Positions 25,650-35,245 of a DNA stretch of 64,000 bases are shown piece by piece. The DNA lies in the NCBI GenBank assembly GCA_016838895.1, contig JAEKNU010000012.1, positions 1-64,000 on the forward strand, given 5' to 3'. The notes under the pieces are model-generated. The model had not been told where the DNA came from and ran no database searches. It saw only the letters and a list, made by a program, of their open reading frames with translations. The first letter of the stretch is position 1; each line of letters begins with the position of its first letter. The position numbers and the translations under genes were made by a program. This DNA is from Chloroflexota bacterium (GTDB lineage: Bacteria; Chloroflexota; Anaerolineae; Anaerolineales; Anaerolineaceae).

Positions 25650-26444
25650 CTATCCCCAATGCGTACCGCCGTATTGAGTAGCAGCGATACGACCTAGCTC
25701 GGCGCCTGCCAGTAAGGCGCTGGGGATGTTTTTATTTTCGTAATAATTGGAAGTAAAACCTGCCTGGAAGGCATCGCCGCAGCCGGTGGTATCGATGACT
25801 TTCTCGATGGGTAAAGCGGGTTGCGTGTAGGTGTTATTTCCATGAAAGGCAATGCTGCCTTCTGCACCGAGGGTGAGTACGATGATGCCGGGACTTGTTT
25901 TAGCAGTATTAGCCAGTTCATCGGCCATGTCGGGGGTGCCGCCAAAATAGGCTATATCAATGACTTGCAGGCTCTGTTTGAGCAATTCATAGTCTTTGAG
26001 GTGCAGGAAGTCCACGGCCATGAATTGATGCGTCTGGTTGCGTTTCAGGGCTTTCTGATAGTTGGGGCCATTGGCGTGCGTTGCCCAAACGTCAAAGCCA
26101 GCCATGTATTGCCATTGGGATTCAGAAAGTTGATATTCTTCATACACACCACCATCCCAGGCGCCTTCCAATCCCAGCCGTTCACCAACCTCATCCACAA
26201 CCAATTGATTACTGGCTGTTTTGCCGTCCAGTCGCATCAGGTGTGAATGATCTACGTCTCTTTCCTGTAATAGCGCCATGATACGGTCGCCATTTTTATC
26301 ATTGCCAAGTGGCCCGATAAAAGCACTCGCGTGCCCCATTTGACGGAAACGGATGGATTGATTGAGGGAGTTGCCACCCGGGTAGGTGGTATCCAGTTGT
26401 GGGTAATAATCCATTGCGGCGACGCTGAAACAGGCTGCTTTCAT
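25650..26444 (-). CDS. PfkB/ribokinase-family sugar kinase, FrlD-like
   Basis: 264 aa, close in length and layout to fructoselysine 6-kinase. The start region DYYPQLDTTYPGGNSLNQSI resembles the FrlD substrate loop. The GG near residue 24 and the anion-hole/catalytic signature DTTGCGDAFQAGF (about 218-230) are present; the Asp in GCGDAF is the catalytic base. Cytoplasmic phosphorylation of a sugar or sugar-amine is expected. The exact substrate is not certain. GGAG lies before the ATG. Confidence 0.85.
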   Translation of the reverse strand: MKAACFSVAAMDYYPQLDTTYPGGNSLNQSIRFRQMGHASAFIGPLGNDKNGDRIMALLQERDVDHSHLMRLDGKTASNQLVVDEVGERLGLEGAWDGGVYEEYQLSESQWQYMAGFDVWATHANGPNYQKALKRNQTHQFMAVDFLHLKDYELLKQSLQVIDIAYFGGTPDMADELANTAKTSPGIIVLTLGAEGSIAFHGNNTYTQPALPIEKVIDTTGCGDAFQAGFTSNYYENKNIPSALLAGAELGRIAATQYGGTHWG

Positions 26445-26531
26445 ATTGTTACTCCAATGTAGATTGTTATCTCGAGCTCAGGCGAGTGTTGAATATTTGC
26501 AATTAACAATATTTCTTGAAATTTAAAACCG

Positions 26532-26993
26532 TCAGGAATTTATCTGCCTGGCAGAAATCGATGAATTGATGAAGTGCCCAATAGCGAAGAGCGAAAGCGG
26601 AATCACTGCCAGCCAGGATTGCAGCCAGATAACTGCGAAGGCAAAGGATAAAACCGGAAGAATTGCCATAGGTATGGGAACTCCCAGCACAGTGTCAAAC
26701 AATGCTGAGAATGGTCGCCCTTTGCGTATATAATGCAGCCATAATGCATAATACAGTGCAGCGCAGATAATCATCAGCACGAACAGCATTGGATTCCGGG
26801 CGACATCAGGGTCATAGGGGGTGAATATGAGGAATAGAAAAAAGAGAATTCTTCCCCCATGTTCTATGGCATTGATGATAAGACCACCATCTTTGAGCTT
26901 GCCCGGTGGGTTTATCGGTGGAAATATGACAAAGAGTAAATTGGGCAACAGAATAACTGCGATGATGATAAATCCGGGTAATGAAAAAGACAT
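26532..26993 (-). CDS. Small multi-spanning membrane protein, unknown function
   Basis: A 153-aa protein with about four to five hydrophobic helices (about 5-25, 45-60, 70-90, 108-130, 132-148) and short charged loops. No motif recognised. The ATG at 26993 is chosen because AAAGGA lies 9 nt upstream; the TTG at 27011 would overlap that site. It stands alone between the kinase and the exporter operon, with no visible partner. Confidence 0.65.
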   Translation of the reverse strand: MSFSLPGFIIIAVILLPNLLFVIFPPINPPGKLKDGGLIINAIEHGGRILFFLFLIFTPYDPDVARNPMLFVLMIICAALYYALWLHYIRKGRPFSALFDTVLGVPIPMAILPVLSFAFAVIWLQSWLAVIPLSLFAIGHFINSSISARQINS

Positions 26994-27127
26994 TAATTTT
27001 GTCCTTTGCAAACAATGTAATCAACTGTTTCTATTTTACTTTGTTATTGAATATCTTGTAAAAATCAATAGGGATCAAAAATGCCTCTCAATAAGTCATT
27101 GGGAGGCATGATTTGTATATAAATCTA

Positions 27128-28333
27128 TTAATTCAGGAAGCTGACTTCGGCACTCATGCCGGCGCGCAATCTTTCGGGAATTTCATCCAGTACGACCACA
27201 CTACGATAAACCACATCACCGCCCAATGTGTCTGCCAATGGGTCAATTTCAGTAACCGTGCCGTCCACGTGCAGGTTGAGTGCTTCGATATATACTGAAG
27301 CTTTCTGCCCAATGAAAACAGCTGAGATGTCTCGTTCGCTGAGGTCTGTGGTTTCCACCTGCAGGGTGTTCAGGTCCGCCAGGATAAGCACTGCCTGTCC
27401 GGGTTGAACCCATTCACCGACCTGGAAGAACAGCTTGCTGATGGTGCCCGCAAAGGGTGCCTTGAGTTCCAGGTTGTCCAGTGTGGTCTGTGCGGCAGCC
27501 AATTGTGCTTGTGCATTCGCTACGCGTGCTTTTGCGAGCGCCAATTCATCCGGGTCCGGGCCATTCGCCATCTGATCGAATGCCGTTTGCGCAGATTCCA
27601 GTTCAGTACGGGCCATTTCAAGATTGGCATCCGCAATGGCAACCTCGTACTCGTCTGGTTTGTTCATCAGATAATTGAGGTTCGCCTGCGCTTTATCCAC
27701 CGCTTTTTGGGCATTGGATAACTCACTGAGCGCCGCTGCTTTGTTGAGGTTATCTTCCGGGCTATCGGCCCAGCCACCGTAGGTGTCCTGTTTTCTCTTT
27801 AGCCAATCCTGGGCAACGATCAAATCCGCCTGTGCAACCTTCACCTGATTATCATCACCAATACGGTATTCCTTCCAGCCACGGCGTTTTTCGGCTTCAT
27901 TGAAGGCATCACTGGCTTCTGCCAGGCGTAATTGCGCTTGTGCACGAGCCTGATCTGCTTCTTCGATCAGTGTATCCAGGGTCTGTTGGCTGCTAAGCAG
28001 TTCCAGTTCGGCGGCTTTGACGGCGGCAAGTTGTTGTTCTTTGCCGTTCAAGGAGACGATAGTCTGTCCACTTTTGACATCGGTACCAACGCTACCTGTG
28101 ATCTGGTCAATTGCCCCGCCGACTGCAGAAGATAGTTGGGCTTCCTGTGCCGGAATGACATAGCCTGATGCGACCACATCACCTTGATTTTGGATGGGTT
28201 GTGCATTTTCTGTTGAAGGTTCGCCAGCATCCAATACGATTGTTGGCAAAACCTCTAGTGTTGAATTCACTGCTCCTCCACATCCGGCCAATAAAACAGC
28301 CAATGCAAAGAGAAGCAACAATTTCGTTTTCAT
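27128..28333 (-). CDS. Membrane-fusion (HlyD/MacA-like) lipoprotein of an ABC exporter
   Basis: About 401 aa. Lipoprotein signal with LLAGC (Cys near 18). A biotinyl-lipoyl-like half (about 55-95: SGYVIPAQEAQLSSAVGGAID) is followed by a long alpha-helical hairpin rich in Ala/Gln/Glu (about 100-285), the second lipoyl half (LELKAPFAGTISKLFFQVGEWVQPG) and a beta barrel. This is the periplasmic-type adaptor fold. The second ATG (28333) is preferred because GGAG lies 6-7 nt upstream. Last gene of the MacAB-like operon. Confidence 0.88.
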   Translation of the reverse strand: MKTKLLLLFALAVLLAGCGGAVNSTLEVLPTIVLDAGEPSTENAQPIQNQGDVVASGYVIPAQEAQLSSAVGGAIDQITGSVGTDVKSGQTIVSLNGKEQQLAAVKAAELELLSSQQTLDTLIEEADQARAQAQLRLAEASDAFNEAEKRRGWKEYRIGDDNQVKVAQADLIVAQDWLKRKQDTYGGWADSPEDNLNKAAALSELSNAQKAVDKAQANLNYLMNKPDEYEVAIADANLEMARTELESAQTAFDQMANGPDPDELALAKARVANAQAQLAAAQTTLDNLELKAPFAGTISKLFFQVGEWVQPGQAVLILADLNTLQVETTDLSERDISAVFIGQKASVYIEALNLHVDGTVTEIDPLADTLGGDVVYRSVVVLDEIPERLRAGMSAEVSFLN

Positions 28334-28334
28334 T

Positions 28335-29033
28335 TTATGCTCCATTACCGTTTACGGTTTCATCTTTCATAATTTTGCCATCCTGCAGGGTGACCACACG
28401 CTTGGCGTATTTGATCACTCTTTGATCATGGGTGGCAAAGACAAACGTTACACCTGTTTCTTCATTCAACTTCTTGACAATTTCCATGACCTGTCTACCA
28501 TTTTCAGTATCCAGATTGGCAGTAGGCTCATCGGCCAGAATCAAGGAGGGTTCTGTTGAGAGTGCACGGGCGATAGCCACACGCTGCTGTTGACCGCCGC
28601 TAAGTTGATCGGGGCGATGATGACCATGATCTGATAATTCTACGGCTGCCAGTAATTCCTCTACACGCGCACGCCGTTTATCAGGAGCGATGCCGGTCAG
28701 GATCAGCGGCATTTCAATGTTCTCGTATGCGGTCAGGGTTGGGATAAGCGCGAAGAATTGGAATATGAAACCAATGGTTCCTTTGCGCATATCCGCACGT
28801 TGATTGCGATTCAGTTTACTGACATCATTGCCATTAAGATATACCTGCCCGCCAGTTGGTTGATCCAGGCAGCCGATTAATTGCAGTAGGGTGGTTTTGC
28901 CTGATCCGGATGGACCGACTAAGGCCGTAAACTCTCCGCTGTTGATTGATAGGTTGACATTATTCAATGCCTGGGTTTCAATTTCTCCGATTTTATATGT
29001 TCGGGAAACATTTTCAATTTTTGTGACTTCCAT
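28335..29033 (-). CDS. ABC transporter ATP-binding protein (MacB/LolD type)
   Basis: 232 aa from the ATG at 29033, which has GGAG 6 nt upstream. An ATG at 29045 directly beside the permease stop is also possible. Walker [10 protein letters not shown], signature [15 protein letters not shown], Walker [13 protein letters not shown] and switch His in FVFATHD are all intact. The LolD/MacB family powers envelope exporters or lipoprotein extraction rather than import. It serves the two FtsX-type permeases upstream. Confidence 0.92.
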   Translation of the reverse strand: MEVTKIENVSRTYKIGEIETQALNNVNLSINSGEFTALVGPSGSGKTTLLQLIGCLDQPTGGQVYLNGNDVSKLNRNQRADMRKGTIGFIFQFFALIPTLTAYENIEMPLILTGIAPDKRRARVEELLAAVELSDHGHHRPDQLSGGQQQRVAIARALSTEPSLILADEPTANLDTENGRQVMEIVKKLNEETGVTFVFATHDQRVIKYAKRVVTLQDGKIMKDETVNGNGA

Positions 29034-29045
29034 TTCAAACTCCAT

Positions 29046-30266
29046 TTATGCTTTTCCACCGCGTAGTGCTTCTACGGGTTCCATTTTCGCTGCCATAATG
29101 GCTGGGTATACGCCGGCTGCTAAAGTAACAAAGAATGCCATAATTGTTAAGGTAATGGCATCATCCGGCTTGAGTTTTGCATAAATAACATCGCCCAGAA
29201 TCATACCGGTTGTGCCCAGGTCTCCAAAATAGAAACCATATTTTGTGGCATAGGCAACCATAATGCCGCCAATAATTAATCCTAAAAAGATGCCAATCAC
29301 CGCGATCATGCCCGACTCAGCAAAAAACAGGACCATGATGCGCCTGCTGTTCATGCCAATTGCAGAGAGAATACCAATTTCACGGGTTCGTTCATATACT
29401 GACATAATCAGTGTGTTGATCACAACTGTTGCTGTGATCCCTAAAACAATCAAATATAGAATATAGATGAATGATTCATACACTTCATCAATCAGGGAAA
29501 GCAATTCATTCATCTCAACCCAGGTAGCTACTTTGTATTGGCTGGTCTGTAATGCTGCCGCTACAGCGTCGGTTTGCTCTATATCTTTCAATAGGACAAA
29601 AAGAATGCTGGCGTGATTATCTGTTTGGGTAATTGCTTGTGTTTTATTCAACGGCATCAAAACCACTGCTTTATCCAATGAGGTTGTATTGGTTGAATAA
29701 ATACCGCGAATGATAAATCTCTGTTCATCCACATCTCCGTTTGAGGTGTTGACCAACATTGCAAAATCATCGCCAACCTGAAGATCAAATTTCTCAGCCA
29801 GGGGTTTGCCAATCAGAATTCCTCCACGATCATCAGCCTGGAGAAATTCACCTTCTAGTAAACCATCCCTATAAGGGGCATTTGCCGAAGAATCCGGATC
29901 AACGCCCATCACTCTTACACCTTCTGATTTGTCGCCGATAAAGATTAATCCTGAGGCGAATAAGCGTGGTGTAGCTGTTTCAACTACCTCTAATGCACTG
30001 ACCTGTGCAGCTAATTCCATTGGGTTTTCAATCAGATCTTCCCATAATAAACTGTTGCGATTTTGGTTATATTCCTTCGCCCTTACTTGCAAGTGACCAC
30101 TGGAGAGGCGTATAGTTGATTCGCGGGAACTAATTAGTTCTCCATTGATAAAGGCAGCCATGAATAATAATATCGCCAGGCCCATAGCAAGCGCCAATGC
30201 TGAAAAAATCGTTCGCCTTTTGTTTCGCAATAAATCTCGAAAAGCCATTTTAAATATCTGTAACAT
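29046..30266 (-). CDS. FtsX/MacB-type ABC permease, second of two
   Basis: 406 aa. N-terminal cytoplasmic/TM1 region (MAFRDLLRNKRRTIFSALALAMG), a large extracytoplasmic domain (about 50-260) and three C-terminal helices (about 270-405) form the usual four-helix FtsX topology. It resembles the permease upstream, so the pair probably makes a heterodimer. The ATG at 30266 has GAGG upstream; a GTG at 30278 overlaps the preceding stop. Confidence 0.88.
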   Translation of the reverse strand: MLQIFKMAFRDLLRNKRRTIFSALALAMGLAILLFMAAFINGELISSRESTIRLSSGHLQVRAKEYNQNRNSLLWEDLIENPMELAAQVSALEVVETATPRLFASGLIFIGDKSEGVRVMGVDPDSSANAPYRDGLLEGEFLQADDRGGILIGKPLAEKFDLQVGDDFAMLVNTSNGDVDEQRFIIRGIYSTNTTSLDKAVVLMPLNKTQAITQTDNHASILFVLLKDIEQTDAVAAALQTSQYKVATWVEMNELLSLIDEVYESFIYILYLIVLGITATVVINTLIMSVYERTREIGILSAIGMNSRRIMVLFFAESGMIAVIGIFLGLIIGGIMVAYATKYGFYFGDLGTTGMILGDVIYAKLKPDDAITLTIMAFFVTLAAGVYPAIMAAKMEPVEALRGGKA

Positions 30267-30274
30267 GATATTCC

Positions 30275-31504
30275 TCACACATAATGCAGTGATTCTGCCG
30301 GTTCATTTTGAGCAGCTTCCCGTGCGGGAATAAAGGCTGCCAGAATGGAAATGATAAATACGGTTATCGTTCGTTGGACGAGCTTTGATAGCCCCAATGT
30401 TGGATAGATACGATCAGTTATAAGGGCCATAAACTCAGTCATACTGGTAAAGCTCGAGTAATCGAAGCCAACTTTGCTGAATACAAAGTTCAAACCCAGT
30501 CCCAAAATGACACCTGCCGCCAAACCAACCATACCGATCATACTTCCTTCCAGTAGGAATATTTGAGATATTTGACGGGGCCTCAGGCCAAGAGCAGCCA
30601 GTACACCAATTTCACGGGTTCTTTCATAGACTGCCATCAACAACATATTAAGAATACCGATTCCGGCGATTCCCAGAATGATGACACTGAAAATATCCAT
30701 GACCTTGTTTTTGGCGCCCACGATATCAATTAATTCCGGATAGGTGGTTTCCCAGGAGACGATTTCATAATTTGGCAGTACTTTCTGCAAGGCTTTGATG
30801 ACATTCCCTTCCTGACCTAATTCTTTCAGGGAAATTAACACCTCGGAAGATTGTCCGGTCATGCCGTACAGGGATTGGGCTTCAGCAAGTGAGACATAAA
30901 CCGTCACTTTCTCGATTTCAGGCATGCCGACATCAAAGATGCCAACCACTGTCATGGTACGGCTGCGATCTTGGGCGTGTTTTCCTGAACCAACCAGGGT
31001 GATGCGGTCACCTATGCTGACTTGCATTGCATCTGCCAGACCTTTGCCGATATAAATCATATCCTGATCATCTGCTGATAAATAACGTCCCTCAGCAACA
31101 CGCTGCGCGACCAGGCTGAATATCATTTCCTGATCCGGCTCAACCCCAACAATATTGACAGGGAAGGCTCCTTCACGATTGGTTGTCATACCAACAACAT
31201 TGATTCTACGGGATGCCGCTACAGTCTGTCTTTGCTGCAATGCAGCATCAATGACGGTTTGATCATCCGGTACGGGTAATAGGGGAAATTCTTCTTCCGC
31301 TGCTTGATAACCAATAGCGTGTACCTGGATATTGCCACCCATGACTTTGATGGCATTTTTAGCGATCCCTTGTTGGAATCCCTCCATTGTGCCATCATAC
31401 ATCATCATCATCGCCATGGTAAATCCAATTGCGATGATCACAATGACTGTACGGCGGCGATGCCGCCAGACGTTTCGCCATGCAAGGCGTAAATATAAGT
31501 TCAT
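30275..31504 (-). CDS. FtsX/MacB-type ABC permease, first of two
   Basis: 409 aa with the same topology: basic N-terminus and helix 1 (WRNVWRHRRRTVIVIIAIGFTM), extracytoplasmic domain about 45-265, helices near 275-300, 325-350 and 375-400. AAAGGA lies before the ATG. It follows the TetR gene by 88 nt, so the exporter is likely under that repressor. The exported substrate is unknown (peptide, lipid, macrolide-like drug or lipoprotein). Confidence 0.88.
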   Translation of the reverse strand: MNLYLRLAWRNVWRHRRRTVIVIIAIGFTMAMMMMYDGTMEGFQQGIAKNAIKVMGGNIQVHAIGYQAAEEEFPLLPVPDDQTVIDAALQQRQTVAASRRINVVGMTTNREGAFPVNIVGVEPDQEMIFSLVAQRVAEGRYLSADDQDMIYIGKGLADAMQVSIGDRITLVGSGKHAQDRSRTMTVVGIFDVGMPEIEKVTVYVSLAEAQSLYGMTGQSSEVLISLKELGQEGNVIKALQKVLPNYEIVSWETTYPELIDIVGAKNKVMDIFSVIILGIAGIGILNMLLMAVYERTREIGVLAALGLRPRQISQIFLLEGSMIGMVGLAAGVILGLGLNFVFSKVGFDYSSFTSMTEFMALITDRIYPTLGLSKLVQRTITVFIISILAAFIPAREAAQNEPAESLHYV

Positions 31505-31545
31505 AATGTTTTCCTTTTTTGACAGTTACGCGTCAATTCACAATG

Positions 31546-31584
31546 CCGGGTATGCCCGGTTACAATAATCAACAACGATCGTTG
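31546..31584. promoter_or_regulatory. Two small palindromes between tetR and the exporter genes
   Basis: CCGGG-TATG-CCCGG (31546-31559) and CAACGATCGTTG (31573-31584) lie in the 88-nt gap. Neither has a T-run. They may be a processing hairpin and an operator. Confidence 0.35.
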
Positions 31585-31592
31585 CCTATAAC

Positions 31593-32279
31593 TTATTCAT
31601 TTTTGATAGGTTCGCGCCATTCATCAAGAAAATCAGGATCCATGAAAACTAATTTACCAGGCTCAGTACCCAATACACGTTCAATTGCGGAAGTGTGCGC
31701 CAGAAGCATACGTTTAAAATCCGGGTCTGGATCAGGAGAAAGGACGTGCTGTACCATGTCTTCACCTAAACCGAGGAAGATATTGAATACCAACTCGGCT
31801 GCAAATTCAGGATATTCCGTATGCATAGTGCCTTCTTCAATGGCTTGAGCAATCATCTGATTCATCATTGGTTTAACCAAACAAATACTAGCTCGCTCGG
31901 ATTTATATCGTACGATAGTATTTCCGTCACTGTACCAGCTTTGCAACAACGCCAAAAAGAAAGGTTTTCTGGCTGTTTTCCAACTGGCAGCATTTTCAAA
32001 ATACTTGTTGAGTTTTTCCAATCCACTTAAATCAGGATCCTCAACAATAGGTTGTAATACATCGACGACGCCATGCAACATATGTGAGATGAGCGCTTCT
32101 AGTAGGGCGCTCTTTGATTCAAAATAATGATAGAAAGCACCCTTTGACATTTGCATTTCATCGAGAATATCTTGTATGGTCATTTGCTCATAACCGATGG
32201 TATACACTAGTTTTTGGGCTGTATTGAGGATTTCAGTGCGTTTTTGCTTGTATTCCTGTTCGTTTACAACTCTTGCCAT
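31593..32279 (-). CDS. TetR-family regulator of the exporter operon
   Basis: 228 aa from the ATG at 32279 (AAAGG 9 nt upstream; the GTG at 32288 is too close to that box). The N-terminal helix-turn-helix (about 15-60) has the family signature MTIQDILDEMQMSKGAFYHYFESKSALLEAL. The C-terminal ligand domain is not specific. First gene of the operon, with a TetR-like dyad between promoter and start codon, so autoregulation together with the exporter is expected. Confidence 0.9.
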   Translation of the reverse strand: MARVVNEQEYKQKRTEILNTAQKLVYTIGYEQMTIQDILDEMQMSKGAFYHYFESKSALLEALISHMLHGVVDVLQPIVEDPDLSGLEKLNKYFENAASWKTARKPFFLALLQSWYSDGNTIVRYKSERASICLVKPMMNQMIAQAIEEGTMHTEYPEFAAELVFNIFLGLGEDMVQHVLSPDPDPDFKRMLLAHTSAIERVLGTEPGKLVFMDPDFLDEWREPIKNE

Positions 32280-32296
32280 TTCAAGCACCTTTTATT

Positions 32297-32357
32297 AAAC
32301 CGACCGTTGGTTTATTAAATATTATTTGAGTATATATGGAATTATTGGGCTTGTCAA
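32297..32357 (-). promoter_or_regulatory. tetR-exporter promoter and TetR-type operator
   Basis: Minus strand TTGACA (32352-32357), 17-bp spacer, TATACT (32329-32334). Downstream of the start site lies the dyad AAACCGACCGTTGGTTT (32297-32313), a classic TetR-operator shape, flanked by direct TTTATTAAA repeats. Confidence 0.75.
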
Positions 32358-32400
32358 TATCTCGTTGTGGATAATTGCGGGGGGGAAACGAAATGTTGAT

Positions 32401-32427
32401 AAAAAAACCCCGACGTTACCGCCGGGG
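32401..32427 (-). terminator. Terminator of the argG-argH operon
   Basis: CCCCG and CGGGG close a partly paired 10-nt loop, followed on the minus strand by seven T. It lies 17 nt past argH. Confidence 0.75.
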
Positions 32428-32443
32428 AAATGGGGAGGGGAGA

Positions 32444-33814
32444 TTATGCGCTCAATTTTCTTTTAGCATAAGCCAGTTGCTCTGTTACTGACCGTTTGCT
32501 TGTGCCCCCCCAGCTGTCTTTCCTTGCGATTGATCTCTCAAAGGTGAAGAGATCCAGGATTTCATCATCACAAACCGGATGAATTCTCTGCCATTGATCC
32601 AACGGTAAATGTTGTAATGATAAGTTTAATTCTTCGGCAACTTTGACTGCCTTTGCGATGGCATGATGTGCTTCCCTGAATGGAACATTTTTTTCCACTA
32701 GATAATCTGCTAAATCTGTTGCCAGCATGGCCGGGTCCATTTTATTGAGTATTTTCTCAGGGTAAACCGTGATCCCCGGGATGGCTTGAATACACACTTT
32801 TAGTAATAACTGCAGCGTGTCAAAAGCCTCAAAAACCGGTTCTTTGTCCTCTTGCAGATCTTTATCATAAGCTGATGGCAATCCTTTCAGGGTAGCCATT
32901 AATCCGGTTAGTTTGCCAAGCAGCGTACCTGCTTTACCGCGCACTAATTCCATCATGTCAGGGTTGCGTTTCTGGGGCATCAGGCTGGAACCGGTTGAAA
33001 ATTGATCCGTAAATTGCATGAAGCCGAATTCTTTACTGCAAAATAAAACCAAGGCTTCAGCCATGCGGCTGAGATGTGTGCCAGTAAGTGAGGTGATGAA
33101 GAGAAACTCCACAGCAAAATCGCGATCTGATATGGCATCCAGGCTGTTGGGTGTTGGTTCAGCAAACCCTAAATCGGTTGCCAGGGCATGACGATCAAAG
33201 GCAAAGCCTGAGCCGCTTAAAGCCCCGCTGCCTAAGGGCATACTGTCGGTCATGCTGATCAAATTATTCAGGCGGATTTTGTCACGTTGAATGGCCCAGA
33301 AGTGGCTTAGCCACCAATGACTAAGTAAAATGGGCTGCGCTTGCTGAAAATGGGTGTATCCGGGAAAAATGATGCCCATATCTTTTTCAGCACGTCGAAT
33401 CAATGCGTTTTGATACTGTTCCATGGTATTGACCATCTCTTGAGCAGCACCCAGTACCCACATGCGGAAGTCAGTGGCAACCTGGTCATTGCGGCTGCGC
33501 CCGGAATGCAGCTTGCCAGCCAATGCACCGATGAGTTCTCCCAGTCGGCGTTCAACGGCGGTATGAATATCCTCATCATCAGCAAGGTATGTAAAGGTTT
33601 TGGATTCAAATTCCTCTTGAATCTGATCCAAACCATCCAGCATTTGATCCATCTCATCTTTTGTGAGAATTCCATAGCGTGCCAGATTTTTCGTCCAGGC
33701 TTTTGACCCAATTACATCCACCAGATTCATGCGTTGATCTACTGGCAAACTGTTATTTAACAAATCTGCTTCTGCTGATGCACTAAATTCTGAATCTACT
33801 TGCCAGAGCTTCAT
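32444..33814 (-). CDS. argH: Argininosuccinate lyase
   Basis: 456 aa, normal length; cytoplasmic last step of arginine synthesis (argininosuccinate to arginine and fumarate). The superfamily signature GSSLMPQKRNPD (about 277-288), with its catalytic serine, is intact, as is the catalytic His region GYTHFQQAQP (about 155-164). The AAGGTGG site overlaps the argG stop codon, 10 nt away, so the genes are coupled. Confidence 0.95.
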   Translation of the reverse strand: MKLWQVDSEFSASAEADLLNNSLPVDQRMNLVDVIGSKAWTKNLARYGILTKDEMDQMLDGLDQIQEEFESKTFTYLADDEDIHTAVERRLGELIGALAGKLHSGRSRNDQVATDFRMWVLGAAQEMVNTMEQYQNALIRRAEKDMGIIFPGYTHFQQAQPILLSHWWLSHFWAIQRDKIRLNNLISMTDSMPLGSGALSGSGFAFDRHALATDLGFAEPTPNSLDAISDRDFAVEFLFITSLTGTHLSRMAEALVLFCSKEFGFMQFTDQFSTGSSLMPQKRNPDMMELVRGKAGTLLGKLTGLMATLKGLPSAYDKDLQEDKEPVFEAFDTLQLLLKVCIQAIPGITVYPEKILNKMDPAMLATDLADYLVEKNVPFREAHHAIAKAVKVAEELNLSLQHLPLDQWQRIHPVCDDEILDLFTFERSIARKDSWGGTSKRSVTEQLAYAKRKLSA

Positions 33815-33823
33815 ACTGCCACC

Positions 33824-35038
33824 TTATTCCTGTGATTGCTGCATATAGGCATTGATTTTGGATGAGAGACCAAATAAGCGGATAAATCCACCTGCATCAT
33901 TGTGATCAAAATCGGCAGATTCGCCAAAGGTTGCGTAGGATTCACTATAGAGGCTGTTGCTGCTCTCACGGCTGCTGGTGATGATATTACCTTTATATAA
34001 TTTTACTTTGATGGTGCCATTGACCACTTTTTGGGTTTCTTGATAGAAAGCATCCAGTGCTTCGCGTACCGGGTTGAAATATTGACCATTATATAAAATC
34101 TTGGCATAGAAGGGTTTGATGATTTCTTTCATGCTTTGCGTTTCACGTTCCAGAGTGATGGATTCTAGTTCGCGATGAGCATGCATTAAAATGGTGCCAC
34201 CAGGAGTTTCGTATATACCGTGTGATTTCATGCCCACCAAGCGATTTTCTATCAGATCCACACGACCAATGCCATTTTTCCCGCCTAAATCATTTAATTT
34301 TAGTACCAGATTGGCTGGACTGAGTGTTTCGCCATTGACGGCTATCGGACAGCCCTTTTCAAAGTCGATGCTGATCTCAGTAGGAGTATCAGGTGCGTCC
34401 ATGGGGGAGACGGAATACATGAACATATCTTCTTTGGGTTCATTCGTTAAGTCTTCAAGCCAACCACCTTCATGAGAGATGTGCCATAAATTGGCATCAC
34501 GGCTGTATAGCGAAGGATCTTTATCGGGGAAGGAAATGCCATGCTCATTCAGATAAATCAATGCATCCTCACGGGACTTGAGTTCCCATTCACGCCATGG
34601 AGCGATGACTTTCAATTCAGGATTGAGCGACATGTATGTCATTTCGAAACGTACCTGGTCATTTCCTTTGCCAGTACAACCATGCGCTACTGCATCGGCA
34701 CCTTCCTGATTGGCAACCTCCACTTGTTTCTTGGCAATAATGGGGCGGGCAATGGATGTTCCAAGCAGGTATTGTTCCTCATAAACGACACCGGATTGAA
34801 TGTAGGGGAAGATATGATACTTTGCAAAATCTTCTTTGAGGTCCATCAGCACCAGTTTGCTGGCGCCGCTGGAGAGGGCACGCTCTTCCAGGCCAGAGAG
34901 ATCTTCGCCCTGTCCAACATCGGCAGCAAAACAGATCACTTCACAACCATAATTTTCTTTCAACCAGGGGATGATCACGGAAGTGTCCAATCCACCTGAG
35001 TATGCCAGTACAACTTTTTTAATTGAGTTTTGTTTCAT
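33824..35038 (-). CDS. argG: Argininosuccinate synthase
   Basis: 404 aa; joins citrulline and aspartate with ATP. The PP-loop ATP motif AYSGGLDTS stands near residues 12-20, and the GCTGKGNDQVRFE segment that contacts citrulline/aspartate is intact. The ATG at 35038 is chosen from AGGAG 9 nt upstream and the family start; the in-frame extension to 35101 runs through the leader terminator. First structural gene of the operon; a leader peptide and terminator lie upstream. Confidence 0.95.
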   Translation of the reverse strand: MKQNSIKKVVLAYSGGLDTSVIIPWLKENYGCEVICFAADVGQGEDLSGLEERALSSGASKLVLMDLKEDFAKYHIFPYIQSGVVYEEQYLLGTSIARPIIAKKQVEVANQEGADAVAHGCTGKGNDQVRFEMTYMSLNPELKVIAPWREWELKSREDALIYLNEHGISFPDKDPSLYSRDANLWHISHEGGWLEDLTNEPKEDMFMYSVSPMDAPDTPTEISIDFEKGCPIAVNGETLSPANLVLKLNDLGGKNGIGRVDLIENRLVGMKSHGIYETPGGTILMHAHRELESITLERETQSMKEIIKPFYAKILYNGQYFNPVREALDAFYQETQKVVNGTIKVKLYKGNIITSSRESSNSLYSESYATFGESADFDHNDAGGFIRLFGLSSKINAYMQQSQE

Positions 35039-35080
35039 GCGCTTTATCTCCTGAGTTTTTATAAATTTAGTTAATGGCGG

Positions 35081-35115
35081 AAAAATAAAAAACCCCTCCA
35101 TACCGGAGGGGTTTT
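35081..35115 (-). terminator. Leader terminator (attenuator) before argG
   Basis: Minus strand arms AAAACCCCTCC and GGAGGGGTTTT with loop GGTAT, then TTTATTTTT. It lies between the argG promoter and start codon. Its 5' arm CCCCTCC (105-111 side) can instead pair with GGAGGCGGG (35157-35165), which in turn can pair with CCCCCTACCC (35171-35180). So three mutually exclusive hairpins can form, as in classical amino acid operon attenuators. Confidence 0.85.
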
Positions 35116-35143
35116 GATTTTCAAAAAATAAGTGAGCTGCTGC

Positions 35144-35236
35144 CTAACGCAAAAAGCCCGCCTCCAGAGTGGGTAGGGGGAATGTGCTTCGTCGAGCTCG
35201 TAATTGAATTGCGTTTGACTTGTCTAGATCGTTCAT
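35144..35236 (-). CDS. Putative 30-aa arginine leader peptide of argGH
   Basis: ATG at 35236 lies about 3 nt after the expected start of transcription and has no ribosome binding site. The peptide reads MNDLDKSNAIQLRARRSTF and on to a final Arg, then TAG. The Arg codons are CGA-GCT-CGA-CGA plus a last CGT. A ribosome stalled at the CGA cluster would cover the CCCCCTACCC segment that begins about 12 nt further on, free the GGAGGCGGG segment and so block the terminator. This fits low-arginine induction. Inferred from layout only. Confidence 0.65.
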   Translation of the reverse strand: MNDLDKSNAIQLRARRSTFPLPTLEAGFLR

Positions 35237-35245
35237 ATTGATACT

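Noticed and set aside
35081-35240. T-box riboswitch before argG
   Set aside because: No AGGGTGG-type antiterminator or specifier-loop landmarks; the leader peptide with competing hairpins explains the terminator better.
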